DNA from: RGIG529 sp963929765 | Lineage (GTDB): Bacteria; Bacillota; Clostridia; Oscillospirales; Oscillospiraceae | Assembly (NCBI GenBank): GCA_963929765.1 | Contig: CAWVKD010000077.1 | Coordinates: 1-27,727, forward strand | Direction of reading: 5' to 3' | DNA length: 27,727 nt | In this document: piece by piece, positions 1-7,232 of the stretch | How positions within the stretch are numbered: the stretch's first letter is position 1 | Layout: every line of letters begins with the position of its first letter | Program-made: the position numbers and the translations under genes | The notes under the pieces: generated by a model | What the model was told of the DNA's origin: nothing | The model's database searches: none | What the model saw: only the letters and a program-made list of their open reading frames with translations

Positions 1-59
1 AAAGGAGTCTCTGCATATGATCCATTGATCAGCAAATCATCCTTATCGTTTCGCGGTTT

Positions 60-1151
60 TTATGATTCTACACCTCTGGAAACCAAATATTTCTTTACCA
101 TAAGTGCAACTTTAAAGGTGATGGCATCGTCAAATTCTCGCAAGTCCAACCCTGTTAATTTTTTGATTTTCTCCAAACGATACACCAATGTGTTTCGGTG
201 TACGAATAGCTTTCTCGCTGTTTCTGAAACGTTTAAATTGTTCTCAAAGAATTTATTAATGGTAAACAGCGTCTCTGAATCTAAAGCGTCAATCGGACTC
301 TTCTTGAAAATCTCTTGTAAAAACATCTCACAAAGAGTCGTGGGAAGTTGATAGATCAGTCGACCAATTCCTAAGTTTTCATAATTGATAATGGTTTTCT
401 CTGTTTCAAACACCTTGCCTACATCGATGGCTACCTGGGCTTCTTTATAAGCCCTGGCAAGATCCCGTAAATGAGTGACAACCGACCCAATTCCAATCGC
501 ACATTTCAGCTGCAATTCCCGTCCCAGAGTTTCTTCTATTTGTTCAGCAATCTGAATCAGATCTTGACCATCTGTTCCTTCCTGCATCTGTTTAATAACT
601 GCAATTTCACTTTCACTGACCGACAAGACAAAATCATCTTGTTTATTTGGAAAGAGATTTTGTATTACGTCTACTGCAGCAGGATCAATACGTTCCGTCT
701 GCCGGATCAGCAAAACGCCCCTGGGAACATCGGAAACAACGTGTAACTCTTTGGCGCGAATATAGATATCACCTAATAAAATATTGTCTGAGATGATGCT
801 TTTGATAAACGAGGCTTTATCGTGCTTTTCCTCATAATAGATCTTCGCATTATTCAATGCCACTGCTGCCATGGAACAGATCAAAGCACTTTGTGCGTCT
901 TCTCCTTCTGCAAACGCTGCATAATCAAATTGGCCATTCCAGTCTGATAATTGGCGAAAGCTCCAGCCATTCCAAGTGGCCACTTCATCACCTACATGAT
1001 GGATGGTGTCCACAACCTCTGACCAATGTTCTCCAATTTTAGAAATATCATTACATGCAACCACACTTCCTTCTGCATCAATCACACCAACAGTTCGATT
1101 TGCAGATGCTTTCAGTTGCAGGACGATTCCCTGAAAAATCCGGCTTGACAT
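60..1151 (-). CDS. PucR/CdaR-family transcriptional regulator (sugar-diacid regulator type)
   Basis: A 363-residue predicted cytoplasmic DNA-binding regulator. The C-terminal ~65 residues look like the PucR-type helix-turn-helix: NNLNVSETARKLFVHRNTL, then YRLEKIKKLTGLDLREFDDA. This is the most diagnostic part. The N-terminal ~130 residues (starting SSRIFQGIVLQLKASANR, then a GVIDAEGSVVACND segment) resemble the CdaR sugar-diacid-recognition sensor. The middle part (about 150-280, with AIGIGSVVTHLRDLARAYKEA) matches the GGDEF-like spacer of the family. I chose the ATG at 1151 because a GAGGGGAG Shine-Dalgarno lies just upstream; an in-frame start 17 codons earlier has no such site. The gene is divergent from the DUF4830-like gene and ends just inside the left edge. 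Family members respond to small metabolites such as glycerate, galactarate or purines. The ligand and targets here cannot be read from the sequence, and no catabolic operon is adjacent. Confidence 0.85.
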   Translation of the reverse strand: MSSRIFQGIVLQLKASANRTVGVIDAEGSVVACNDISKIGEHWSEVVDTIHHVGDEVATWNGWSFRQLSDWNGQFDYAAFAEGEDAQSALICSMAAVALNNAKIYYEEKHDKASFIKSIISDNILLGDIYIRAKELHVVSDVPRGVLLIRQTERIDPAAVDVIQNLFPNKQDDFVLSVSESEIAVIKQMQEGTDGQDLIQIAEQIEETLGRELQLKCAIGIGSVVTHLRDLARAYKEAQVAIDVGKVFETEKTIINYENLGIGRLIYQLPTTLCEMFLQEIFKKSPIDALDSETLFTINKFFENNLNVSETARKLFVHRNTLVYRLEKIKKLTGLDLREFDDAITFKVALMVKKYLVSRGVES

Positions 1152-1211
1152 CGTCTTTTTCTCCCCTCTTGTTGTACACGTTCCTCGCATCAATCTTGAC
1201 ACTCTTTTTAT

Positions 1212-1240
1212 ACTATATAATCATTTTCTGTTTTTTTCAA
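1212..1240 (-). promoter_or_regulatory. Sigma-A promoter for the PucR/CdaR-type regulator
   Basis: On the minus strand, TTGAAA (1235-1240) is followed after 17 nt by TATAGT (1212-1217), about 60 nt upstream of the regulator start codon. Both hexamers are close to the consensus and the spacing is ideal. The region is AT-rich, so chance similarity is possible. Confidence 0.6.
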
Positions 1241-1431
1241 TAGTAATTTTAAATTTTGTTGTGAAAAACGCCGAAAAGTTGTTTTTTTATTGTAACTATT
1301 CCAAATCACTTCGTCTCTTTTCGTCTTTTTTTGTTCCTATTTCCCGTTTTTCATTTTTTAGAATAGGCATATTTTCTCCGCATTTATCATAAATATCAAC
1401 GGTGTTATCAAAGAGAAAGGAGCGTTGGATT

Positions 1432-1917
1432 ATGTTTATTATCACTGCAAAGGTCAACCGCGGAAAAATATTGGCCGCTCTTTTATTCGCAGTCGCATTT
1501 TTGTCAGGGCTGTTTGTTTTGCTGCTTCGCCCTGGCCTAGAGGGCACTTCTTTTCACACTTCCTCATCTATAAGTAGCAACGAAGCCCGAATTGAGTACC
1601 TTTCTCAATATGGCTGGGAAGTGTCTACGCAACCCATGGCGGAAGAAACCATTTTGGTGCCAGATGATGTGGAAACTTCTTGTGCATCCTATTGTGCCCT
1701 GCAAAAGGAACAGGGATTCGATCTCAGTCCATATGCAGGTAAAGAAATCTCTCGCTATACTTATGAAGTCCTCAATTATCCCACTGGCGAAGCAAATGTA
1801 CAAGTTAATCTGTTAATCTACGGGGGAAAAGTCATCGGCGGCGATGTTTGTACCGCCTCATTAGATGGTTGGATGCACGGCTTAGACATGCCAGAAGTCA
1901 ATCTTGCTCAATCATAA
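1432..1917 (+). CDS. Membrane-anchored or secreted DUF4830-like protein
   Basis: A 161-residue protein of unknown function. Residues ~12-32 form one hydrophobic segment (ILAALLFAVAFLSGLFVLLL) after a basic N-terminus, so it is a signal peptide or signal anchor with an N-in orientation. The exported part begins with a Ser-rich linker, then a segment (ARIEYLSQYGWEVSTQPMAE) that resembles DUF4830, a small domain found in Clostridia, as far as I can tell by eye. Four further hydrophobic and aromatic stretches suggest a compact beta-rich fold (YEVLNYPTG, VNLLIYGGKVIGGDV). The ATG at 1432 is preferred because AAAGGAG (1416-1422) sits 9 nt upstream; the earlier in-frame GTG at 1402 precedes this site. 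I saw no convincing sigma-A promoter in 1241-1431. It converges on tuf and shares its terminator. No function is claimed. Confidence 0.75.
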   Translation: MFIITAKVNRGKILAALLFAVAFLSGLFVLLLRPGLEGTSFHTSSSISSNEARIEYLSQYGWEVSTQPMAEETILVPDDVETSCASYCALQKEQGFDLSPYAGKEISRYTYEVLNYPTGEANVQVNLLIYGGKVIGGDVCTASLDGWMHGLDMPEVNLAQS

Positions 1918-1965
1918 AACATATGCTCTTCTATCCAGTGGTACTGGAAAAATGGTGAGCTGCCT

Positions 1966-2000
1966 AAAAAAAAGCACGGCGCTATGCGCCGTGCTTTTTT
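1966..2000. terminator. Bidirectional intrinsic terminator between DUF4830-like gene and tuf
   Basis: A 10-bp perfect GC-rich stem, AGCACGGCGC (1973-1982) and GCGCCGTGCT (1986-1995), with a 3-nt loop is flanked by an A-run on the left and a T-run on the right. It therefore gives a U-tract in both directions. It lies about 50 nt after the plus-strand stop and a few nt after the tuf stop, so it can end both convergent transcripts. Confidence 0.93.
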
Positions 2001-2005
2001 ATAAC

Positions 2006-3202
2006 TTAGTCTTCTGTTGCAATAACAACACCGGAACCAACGGTTCTGCCACCTTCACGGATAGCAAAACGCAAACCAGTTTCAATTGCAATCGGAGTGA
2101 TCAGCTCAACATCCATTTCCACGTTATCGCCAGGCATGCACATTTCTACGCCATCGGGCAGAGAAATGACACCGGTTACGTCAGTGGTACGGAAATAGAA
2201 CTGAGGACGATAATTGTTGAAGAACGGAGTATGACGGCCGCCTTCATCTTTGGACAGAACATAAACCTGTCCACGGAACTTGGTTCTGGGGTGAATGGAA
2301 CCGGGCTGTGCCAAAACCTGGCCACGCTCGATTTCTTTTTTGTCAATACCACGAAGCAGGGTGCCAATGTTGTCACCAGCTTCTGCATAATCCAGAAGTT
2401 TACGGAACATTTCGATACCAGTAATTGTGGTTTCTTTTGGCTCATCCATCAGACCAACAATCTGAACTTTGTCGCCCATCTTAACAACGCCACGCTCAAC
2501 ACGGCCTGTTGCAACAGTACCACGGCCAGTGATGGTGAAAACGTCTTCCACAGGCATCAAGAAAGGCAAGTCAGACTTACGATCAGGTGTGGGAATGTAG
2601 TTATCAACTGCATCCATGAGTTCTTTGATACACTCAAATTCAGGAGCGTTGGGATCATCACATTCCAGAGCCTTCAGAGCAGAACCCTTGATGATGGGAA
2701 TTTCATCACCCGGGAACTCATACTTGGACAACAATTCGCGAACTTCCATTTCGACCAGTTCCAGCAATTCCTCGTCATCAACCTGGTCAACTTTGTTCAG
2801 GAATACAACAATTGCAGGCACGCCTACCTGACGGGCCAACAGGATATGTTCACGAGTCTGAGCCATCGGGCCATCAGAAGCAGCAATAACCAGAATGGAA
2901 CCGTCCATCTGAGCAGCGCCAGTGATCATGTTCTTGATATAGTCAGCATGGCCCGGGCAGTCCACGTGAGCATAGTGACGTTTTTCTGTCTCATATTCCA
3001 CGTGTGCGGTGTTGATGGTGATACCACGTTCTCTTTCTTCCGGTGCTTTGTCGATCATATCATATGCTTCGAACTGTGCTTTGCCCTGGAAAGACAGATA
3101 TTTGGTGATAGCTGCGGTTAAGGTAGTTTTACCATGGTCAACGTGACCAATGGTACCGATATTTACGTGAGGTTTGGTTCTTTCAAACTTCTGCTTCGCC
3201 AT
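2006..3202 (-). CDS. tuf: Translation elongation factor Tu
   Basis: EF-Tu is the GTPase that delivers aminoacyl-tRNA to the ribosomal A site in the cytoplasm. The 398-residue length is usual for the family. The GTPase motifs are intact: P-loop GHVDHGKT (19-26), switch I RGITI (59-63), DCPGH (81-85, with the catalytic His85) and NKVD (136-139). Domains 2 and 3 follow in order, with GRGTVATGRVERG and the C-terminal REGGRTVGSGVV. The start is fixed by an AAGGAGG site about 9 nt upstream. The gene is last in the str operon after fusA, and also has its own promoter in the 101-nt gap between them. The bidirectional terminator follows the stop. Nothing looks damaged. Confidence 0.99.
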   Translation of the reverse strand: MAKQKFERTKPHVNIGTIGHVDHGKTTLTAAITKYLSFQGKAQFEAYDMIDKAPEERERGITINTAHVEYETEKRHYAHVDCPGHADYIKNMITGAAQMDGSILVIAASDGPMAQTREHILLARQVGVPAIVVFLNKVDQVDDEELLELVEMEVRELLSKYEFPGDEIPIIKGSALKALECDDPNAPEFECIKELMDAVDNYIPTPDRKSDLPFLMPVEDVFTITGRGTVATGRVERGVVKMGDKVQIVGLMDEPKETTITGIEMFRKLLDYAEAGDNIGTLLRGIDKKEIERGQVLAQPGSIHPRTKFRGQVYVLSKDEGGRHTPFFNNYRPQFYFRTTDVTGVISLPDGVEMCMPGDNVEMDVELITPIAIETGLRFAIREGGRTVGSGVVIATED

Positions 3203-3266
3203 TTGGTTAAGCCTCCTTAATTGATCTTTATTTTTGTTTTCACGAACCTGTAACTACTTTTTAGAT

Positions 3267-3295
3267 ATTCTACAGCATTACAAGCGGGAATGCAA
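3267..3295 (-). promoter_or_regulatory. Internal sigma-A promoter for tuf
   Basis: In the fusA-tuf gap on the minus strand, TTGCAT (3290-3295) and TAGAAT (3267-3272) are separated by 17 nt. The start point would be near 3260, leaving a ~58-nt leader before the tuf Shine-Dalgarno and ATG. An extra tuf promoter fits the known need for more EF-Tu than EF-G. Confidence 0.65.
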
Positions 3296-3303
3296 CCATT
3301 ATT

Positions 3304-5388
3304 TTAGAAGCGGCTGCCGCCTCTGTTGTCAATGATTTTTTCCTGAATGGACTTAGGCAACTCCACATAGTGGCTTGGTTCCATAGAATATTGTCCACGT
3401 CCTTGGGTTCTGGAACGCATATCTGTTGCGTAACCGAACATCTCAGACAGCGGAACCATGGCATCAATCTGTTGTGCGCCAGAACGTGCTTCCATACCCT
3501 GGATCTGTCCACGACGTGCATTCAGGTCACCAATAATATCGCCCATGTATTCTTCTGGTACAATGACAGAAACTTTCATAATTGGCTCCAATAACACAGG
3601 ATTGGCCTTCTTGCACGCCTCTTTAAAGGCCATAGAACCTGCAATTTTAAAGGCCATCTCAGAAGAGTCCACTTCATGATAAGAACCATCATACAAGGTC
3701 ACTTTTACATCAACAACCGGATAACCTGCCAATACACCAGCCTGCATAGCACCTTGAATACCTTGGTCAACTGCAGGAATATATTCTTTGGGGATCACGC
3801 CACCTGTGATATTGTTGATAAACTCATATCCTTTGCCAGATTCGTTTGGCTCCACACGGATTTTAACATGACCGTACTGGCCTTTACCACCAGACTGTCT
3901 TGCATACTTAGTGTCTTGTTCCACCGCTTTCCGGATGGTCTCTTTATAAGCAACCTGAGGTGCGCCTACATTGGCTTCCACTTTGAACTCACGAAGAAGT
4001 CTGTCAACAATGATCTCCAGATGAAGCTCACCCATGCCAGCAATAATGGTCTGTCCTGTTTCTTCATCTGTGTATGTTTTAAAGGTAGGATCTTCCTCTG
4101 CAAGCTTAACCAGAGCAACGCCCATCTTCTCCTGACCAGCTTTTGTCTTGGGTTCAATGGCTACTCTGATAACAGGCTCTGGGAATTCCATGGATTCCAG
4201 GATGATAGGATGCTTTTCATCGCAAAGAGTATCCCCTGTAGTGGTGTTTTTCAAGCCAACTGCTGCTGCTATATCACCAGAATACACTTCTTGGATATCT
4301 TCTCTGTGGTTGGCATGCATTTGCAGAATGCGTCCAAATCGTTCCTTTTGCCCTTTGGTAGAGTTAATAACCGTGGCTCCAGCTGCAATATGACCGGAAT
4401 AGACACGGAAGAAAGACAGACGGCCAACAAATGGATCTGTCATAATCTTAAAGGCCAGAGCCGAAAACGGTGCATTATCATCCGAAGGACGGCTACTTTC
4501 TTCTCCTGTTTCCGGATCAATACCGGCAATATCCTTTACATCTGTGGGAGCCGGCATATAATCCACAATAGCATCCAGTAGCTTCTGAACACCCTTGTTG
4601 CGGTAAGATGTGCCGCAGGTAACAGGAACCATCTTTGTCGCAATGGTTGCGGAACGGATGGCTTTCCGGATTGCATCAACAGAGATTTCTTCCCCTTCCA
4701 GGTACTTCTCCATGATTTCATCATCAAAATCCGAAACTGCTTCCAACAATTTGGTACGATATTCAGCGGCAATTTCCTTCATATCTTCTGGAATTTCTTC
4801 AACGCGCATATCCTTACCCAAATCATCGTAATACACGTCTGCGTTCATTTCCACCAGGTCAATGATCCCTTTAAAAGTATCCTCATTCCCGATGGGCAGC
4901 TGGATGGGAACCGCATTACATTTCAGCCGTTCTTCAATCATACGTAAGACATTATAGAAATCTGCCCCCATAATGTCCATCTTGTTAACATAGATCATAC
5001 GAGGAACACCGTAATGATCTGCCTGACGCCAAACGGTTTCGGACTGTGGCTCTACACCGCCCTTGGCGCACATGACGGTTACAGAACCGTCCAACACCCG
5101 CAAGGATCGCTCCACTTCTACCGTGAAGTCCACATGGCCCGGTGTATCAATGATATTGATACGGTGATCCTTCCAAAAACAGGTGGTTGCCGCGGACGTA
5201 ATGGTAATACCACGTTCTTGTTCTTGTGCCATCCAGTCCATGGTGGCAGTTCCCTCATGGGTTTCGCCAATCTTATAGTTGACACCCGTATAGTAGAGGA
5301 TACGTTCCGTTGTGGTGGTTTTGCCCGCGTCAATATGGGCCATAATTCCTATATTTCTAGTTTTATCTAAAGAAACTTGCCTTGGCAT
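3304..5388 (-). CDS. fusA: Translation elongation factor G
   Basis: EF-G is the ribosomal translocase GTPase, also used with RRF in ribosome recycling. It is 694 residues, the usual full length. The N-terminal GTPase has AHIDAGKTTTTERIL (17-31), RGITI, DTPGHVDF and NKMD in order. Later domains are recognisable by DPFVGRLSFFRVYSG (domain II), GMGELHLEII (domain III), GQYGHVKI (domain IV) and the domain V segment EPIMKVSVIVPEEYMGDIIGD. The start is supported by TAGGAGC about 8 nt upstream. It lies between rpsG and tuf in the str operon. The 139-nt upstream gap holds two hairpins that are listed separately. Fusidic-acid susceptibility was not assessed. Confidence 0.99.
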   Translation of the reverse strand: MPRQVSLDKTRNIGIMAHIDAGKTTTTERILYYTGVNYKIGETHEGTATMDWMAQEQERGITITSAATTCFWKDHRINIIDTPGHVDFTVEVERSLRVLDGSVTVMCAKGGVEPQSETVWRQADHYGVPRMIYVNKMDIMGADFYNVLRMIEERLKCNAVPIQLPIGNEDTFKGIIDLVEMNADVYYDDLGKDMRVEEIPEDMKEIAAEYRTKLLEAVSDFDDEIMEKYLEGEEISVDAIRKAIRSATIATKMVPVTCGTSYRNKGVQKLLDAIVDYMPAPTDVKDIAGIDPETGEESSRPSDDNAPFSALAFKIMTDPFVGRLSFFRVYSGHIAAGATVINSTKGQKERFGRILQMHANHREDIQEVYSGDIAAAVGLKNTTTGDTLCDEKHPIILESMEFPEPVIRVAIEPKTKAGQEKMGVALVKLAEEDPTFKTYTDEETGQTIIAGMGELHLEIIVDRLLREFKVEANVGAPQVAYKETIRKAVEQDTKYARQSGGKGQYGHVKIRVEPNESGKGYEFINNITGGVIPKEYIPAVDQGIQGAMQAGVLAGYPVVDVKVTLYDGSYHEVDSSEMAFKIAGSMAFKEACKKANPVLLEPIMKVSVIVPEEYMGDIIGDLNARRGQIQGMEARSGAQQIDAMVPLSEMFGYATDMRSRTQGRGQYSMEPSHYVELPKSIQEKIIDNRGGSRF

Positions 5389-5417
5389 TCTAATTGCTCC
5401 TAATTCCTCTTCACGGC

Positions 5418-5435
5418 AGACATATCCCTATGTCT
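5418..5435 (-). promoter_or_regulatory. Short hairpin just upstream of the fusA Shine-Dalgarno
   Basis: A 7-bp perfect stem, AGACATA (5418-5424) and TATGTCT (5429-5435), closes a 4-nt loop; flanking GGCA and TGCC may extend it across a small bulge. In the minus-strand mRNA it lies ~30 nt before the fusA start and has no U-tract, so it is not a terminator. It may be an mRNA processing or translation-control element of the str operon. The role is inference. Confidence 0.45.
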
Positions 5436-5474
5436 CCATGCCAAAATTCTTGCGGTGGTCTGAGCCGCGCCGCC

Positions 5475-5504
5475 GCGCCGTCAAACACGGCGCCGTTCTT
5501 TTTT
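5475..5504 (+). terminator. GC-rich hairpin after rpsG with its T-run on the plus (antisense) strand
   Basis: GCGCCG (5475-5480) and CGGCGC (5488-5493) form a 6-bp GC stem with a 7-nt loop. TTTTTT (5499-5504) follows on the plus strand, although five bases separate it from the stem. In the coding (minus) direction the hairpin is preceded by an A-run and lacks a U-tract, so rpsG-fusA read-through should persist while antisense transcription might stop. The function is inferred. Confidence 0.4.
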
Positions 5505-5527
5505 GCTGTAACCGCTGTTTGAGACGA

Positions 5528-5998
5528 TTACCAACGATAATGGGCAAACGCCTTATTGGCTTCTGCCATCTTGTGCGTATCTTCGCGTTTTTTCACAGCA
5601 CTACCAGTATTGTTGGCGGCATCCATAATCTCACCAGCCAAACGTTCACGCATGGTCTTTTCACTGCGCGCACGTGCATAATTGGTCAGCCAACGCAGTC
5701 CGAGAGTCTGTCTTCTCTTGGGCCGTACTTCGATAGGCACCTGATAAGTAGCACCACCGACACGACGTGCTTTGACTTCCAACACCGGCATAATATTTTC
5801 TAATGCTGCGTTGAATGTTTCCAAAGGATCTTTTCCTGCTTTCTCCTGGATCAGCTCAAAAGCGCCGTAAACAACCTTCTGGGCAACACCCTTTTTGCCG
5901 TCTAACATAACACTGTTAACCAGTCTTGTCACCATAACAGAATGATAAAGCGGATCCGGCAGAACCTCTCTTTTGGGTACATTTCCTCTTCTGGGCAC
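5528..5998 (-). CDS. rpsG: 30S ribosomal protein S7
   Basis: S7 is a primary 16S rRNA-binding protein that organises the 30S head near the E site. With the GTG start at 5998 the protein is exactly 156 residues and begins MPRRGNVPKREVLPDP, the standard S7 N-terminus. Conserved segments include SVMVTRLVNSVMLDGKK, NIMPVLEVKARRVGGATYQ and the C-terminal FAHYRW. An upstream in-frame GTG at 6016 would add six residues but overlaps the AAGGAGGGA Shine-Dalgarno, so it is rejected. The gene sits between rpsL and fusA in the str operon. In E. coli S7 represses its own operon by binding the rpsL-rpsG gap. The 168-nt gap here contains a dyad but no recognisable copy of that site. Confidence 0.98.
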   Translation of the reverse strand: MPRRGNVPKREVLPDPLYHSVMVTRLVNSVMLDGKKGVAQKVVYGAFELIQEKAGKDPLETFNAALENIMPVLEVKARRVGGATYQVPIEVRPKRRQTLGLRWLTNYARARSEKTMRERLAGEIMDAANNTGSAVKKREDTHKMAEANKAFAHYRW

Positions 5999-6004
5999 TT
6001 TGCT

Positions 6005-6013
6005 TCCCTCCTT
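6005..6013 (-). promoter_or_regulatory. rpsG ribosome binding site that fixes the GTG start
   Basis: AAGGAGGGA on the minus strand leaves an 8-nt spacer, counted from its GGAGG core, to the GTG at 5998. The competing in-frame GTG at 6016 lies upstream of this site and would be untranslated. Confidence 0.85.
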
Positions 6014-6073
6014 CACAGTCTGATTTCATAGGTACTCGAAAGCGTGCCCGCTTCCGTTTTGCGCCCCTTTGAC

Positions 6074-6102
6074 TTTATAACCGCGAATTCGCAATTTATA
6101 AA
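6074..6102. repeat. Nested inverted repeat in the rpsL-rpsG gap
   Basis: TTTATAA (6074-6080) pairs with TTATAAA (6096-6102), enclosing the 10-bp palindrome GCGAATTCGC (6083-6092) with 2- and 3-nt asymmetric joints. It could be an operator-like dyad or an RNA hairpin in the str transcript. There is no U-tract in the coding direction. The function is unknown. Confidence 0.5.
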
Positions 6103-6166
6103 AACATCAGGGCTGCGACGATAATCGCCACACTGATTGGAATGATACTATTAAATCGTTTACATC

Positions 6167-6589
6167 TTACTTCTTGCCAGCCTTAGGACGCTTTGCACCA
6201 TACTTGGAGCGCGCCTGCTGACGACCGCTCACACCTTGGGTATCCAAGCTGCCACGAATAATGTGGTACCGAACACCAGGCAGGTCTTTTACACGGCCAC
6301 CGCGGATCATAACTACAGAGTGCTCCTGCAAATTATGACCAACACCAGGAATGTAAGCTGTGACTTCATAGCCATTGGTCAAACGCACACGGGCAATCTT
6401 CCGCAGAGCAGAGTTTGGCTTTTTCGGTGTAGATGTTCTCACCGCAGTGCAAACACCCCGCTTCTGGGGAGACGACAGATTGGTCTCGCGATTCTTAAGA
6501 GTATTGAGTCCCTTCTGCATCGCCGGAGAATTGGACTTATATGTCACTTTTTCTCTGCCTTTCCGTACCAATTGATTAAATGTAGGCAT
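6167..6589 (-). CDS. rpsL: 30S ribosomal protein S12
   Basis: S12 sits at the 30S decoding centre and helps monitor codon-anticodon pairing. It is 140 residues, starting MPTFNQLVRKGREKV; the ATG at 6589 has an AGGAGG-type site directly upstream. Compared with the 124-residue E. coli form, it carries the Gram-positive insertion of about 14 residues before SSPQKRGVCT (39-48). The streptomycin-determining loop TPKKPNSALRK (54-64) has both lysines (56 and 57) in the wild-type state, and GGRVKDLPGVRYHI is also unaltered, so nothing indicates streptomycin resistance. An in-frame extension of 27 codons upstream looks non-coding and is discarded. The gene follows the L7Ae gene by 134 nt and is transcribed with it. 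Confidence 0.98.
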   Translation of the reverse strand: MPTFNQLVRKGREKVTYKSNSPAMQKGLNTLKNRETNLSSPQKRGVCTAVRTSTPKKPNSALRKIARVRLTNGYEVTAYIPGVGHNLQEHSVVMIRGGRVKDLPGVRYHIIRGSLDTQGVSGRQQARSKYGAKRPKAGKK

Positions 6590-6630
6590 ATTGTTCCTCC
6601 TTTCTTCATACAAATTCAATTTTATGTCAA

Positions 6631-6650
6631 CTCCGCCCCATAGGGGGGAG
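6631..6650 (-). promoter_or_regulatory. GC-rich hairpin in the rpsL 5' leader
   Basis: The segment reads CTCCGCCCC-ATA-GGGGGGAG on the plus strand: an 8-bp stem with one bulged base and a 3-nt loop. It lies ~40 nt before the rpsL ATG on the minus strand, inside the L7Ae-rpsL gap. No T-run follows, so a terminator is unlikely. It may be a translational or mRNA-processing element; the role is inferred. Confidence 0.4.
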
Positions 6651-6723
6651 AAAACATGCCTGGATTGCATTATGTTTCACAATATGGGAGAATTTTATAC
6701 CAACTATGAAAAATTTGTTATTC

Positions 6724-6966
6724 TCATTTGAGTAATACAGCCACCGCCGCACCGACTAAAATGCCACAAGCTTCTCCCAAAACCTTCATGCTAGAAACAG
6801 TTTGCACAGGAATTTCTTTTTCCTCTGCCAGTGTCCTCAACGGCTCTACCAGCTTAGGATCAGCATCCTCCGCCACAAAAACACGGGCAGCATTCCCTTC
6901 TGCAATCGCACGACGAGACTGTTTGGCACCCACTACTTTTGGGCTCTTTTGCAATGCAGTCAGCAT
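6724..6966 (-). CDS. L7Ae-family K-turn RNA-binding protein (YbxF/RplGB-like)
   Basis: An 80-residue L7Ae/L30e-fold protein of the bacterial YbxF/YlxQ group, whose members bind kink-turn RNA. Conserved L7Ae features are visible: KVVGAKQSRRAIAEGNAARVF, AEDADP and the hydrophobic end ACGILVGAAVAVLL. Its place between rpoC and rpsL is the standard Firmicutes position for this gene. The ATG at 6966 is chosen because a GGGAGG site sits 7 nt upstream and the length then matches the ~82-residue B. subtilis homologue. An in-frame extension of 42 codons crosses the promoter and is rejected. Its cellular role is poorly defined in the family; a ribosome-associated role is possible. Confidence 0.92.
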   Translation of the reverse strand: MLTALQKSPKVVGAKQSRRAIAEGNAARVFVAEDADPKLVEPLRTLAEEKEIPVQTVSSMKVLGEACGILVGAAVAVLLK

Positions 6967-7048
6967 AAGCCTGCCTCCCTTGCTGCATCTGTTTCTTCCA
7001 GTTTTTTCAAAAACAGGCCCTTCATTTGAAAAACCTGCACAATTGGGT

Positions 7049-7077
7049 ATTATATCATGCGTTCTTTTTTCCGTCAA
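7049..7077 (-). promoter_or_regulatory. Strong sigma-A promoter for L7Ae-rpsL-rpsG-fusA-tuf
   Basis: On the minus strand, TTGACG (7072-7077) and a perfect TATAAT (7049-7054) are separated by 17 nt. TGA directly before the -10 makes it an extended -10. Transcription would start near 7042, ~75 nt before the L7Ae start codon. This is the best promoter of the str block. Confidence 0.88.
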
Positions 7078-7169
7078 GCCAAAAAAGCGCACGAAAATTT
7101 CTGCTTTTCTACGTTTTCTCTCTCTTTTTCTTATGAAAACTGCAACCTTATTATCTTCTTATTTACAAA

Positions 7170-7205
7170 GGGTCAGCAACATTGACCCTATCCAGTTGCT
7201 GACCC
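7170..7205 (-). terminator. Candidate hairpin terminator or processing hairpin after rpoC
   Basis: An 11-bp perfect inverted repeat, GGGTCAGCAAC (7170-7180) and GTTGCTGACCC (7195-7205), has a 14-nt loop and starts ~28 nt after the rpoC stop. The U-tract in the minus direction is weak (TTTGT), so termination is uncertain. A third partial arm, TGACCC (7183-7188), lets the left arm form an alternative 6-bp hairpin. Confidence 0.5.
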
Positions 7206-7232
7206 TTCTTTTCTATATTCTCTTGCGAAAGG

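Noticed and set aside
1904..3121. A 405-codon plus-strand open frame across tuf
   Set aside because: It is fully antisense to EF-Tu, whose motifs are intact, and it has no domain-like content or Shine-Dalgarno site. Constrained codon use in highly expressed genes often leaves long antisense frames.
3676..4581. A 301-codon plus-strand open frame across fusA
   Set aside because: It is antisense to EF-G, with no recognisable domain and no ribosome binding site.
6605..6630. A TTGACA box upstream of rpsL as a separate promoter
   Set aside because: TTGACA at 6625-6630 (minus) is consensus, but the nearest -10-like TATGAA leaves only 14 nt, and 17 nt downstream reads GAAGAA. The strong promoter upstream of the L7Ae gene explains expression better.
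6967..7092. N-terminal extension of the L7Ae-family protein to 122 residues
   Set aside because: The extra 42 codons cross the -10 and the predicted start point of the str promoter, and a GGGAGG site precedes the internal ATG at 6966.
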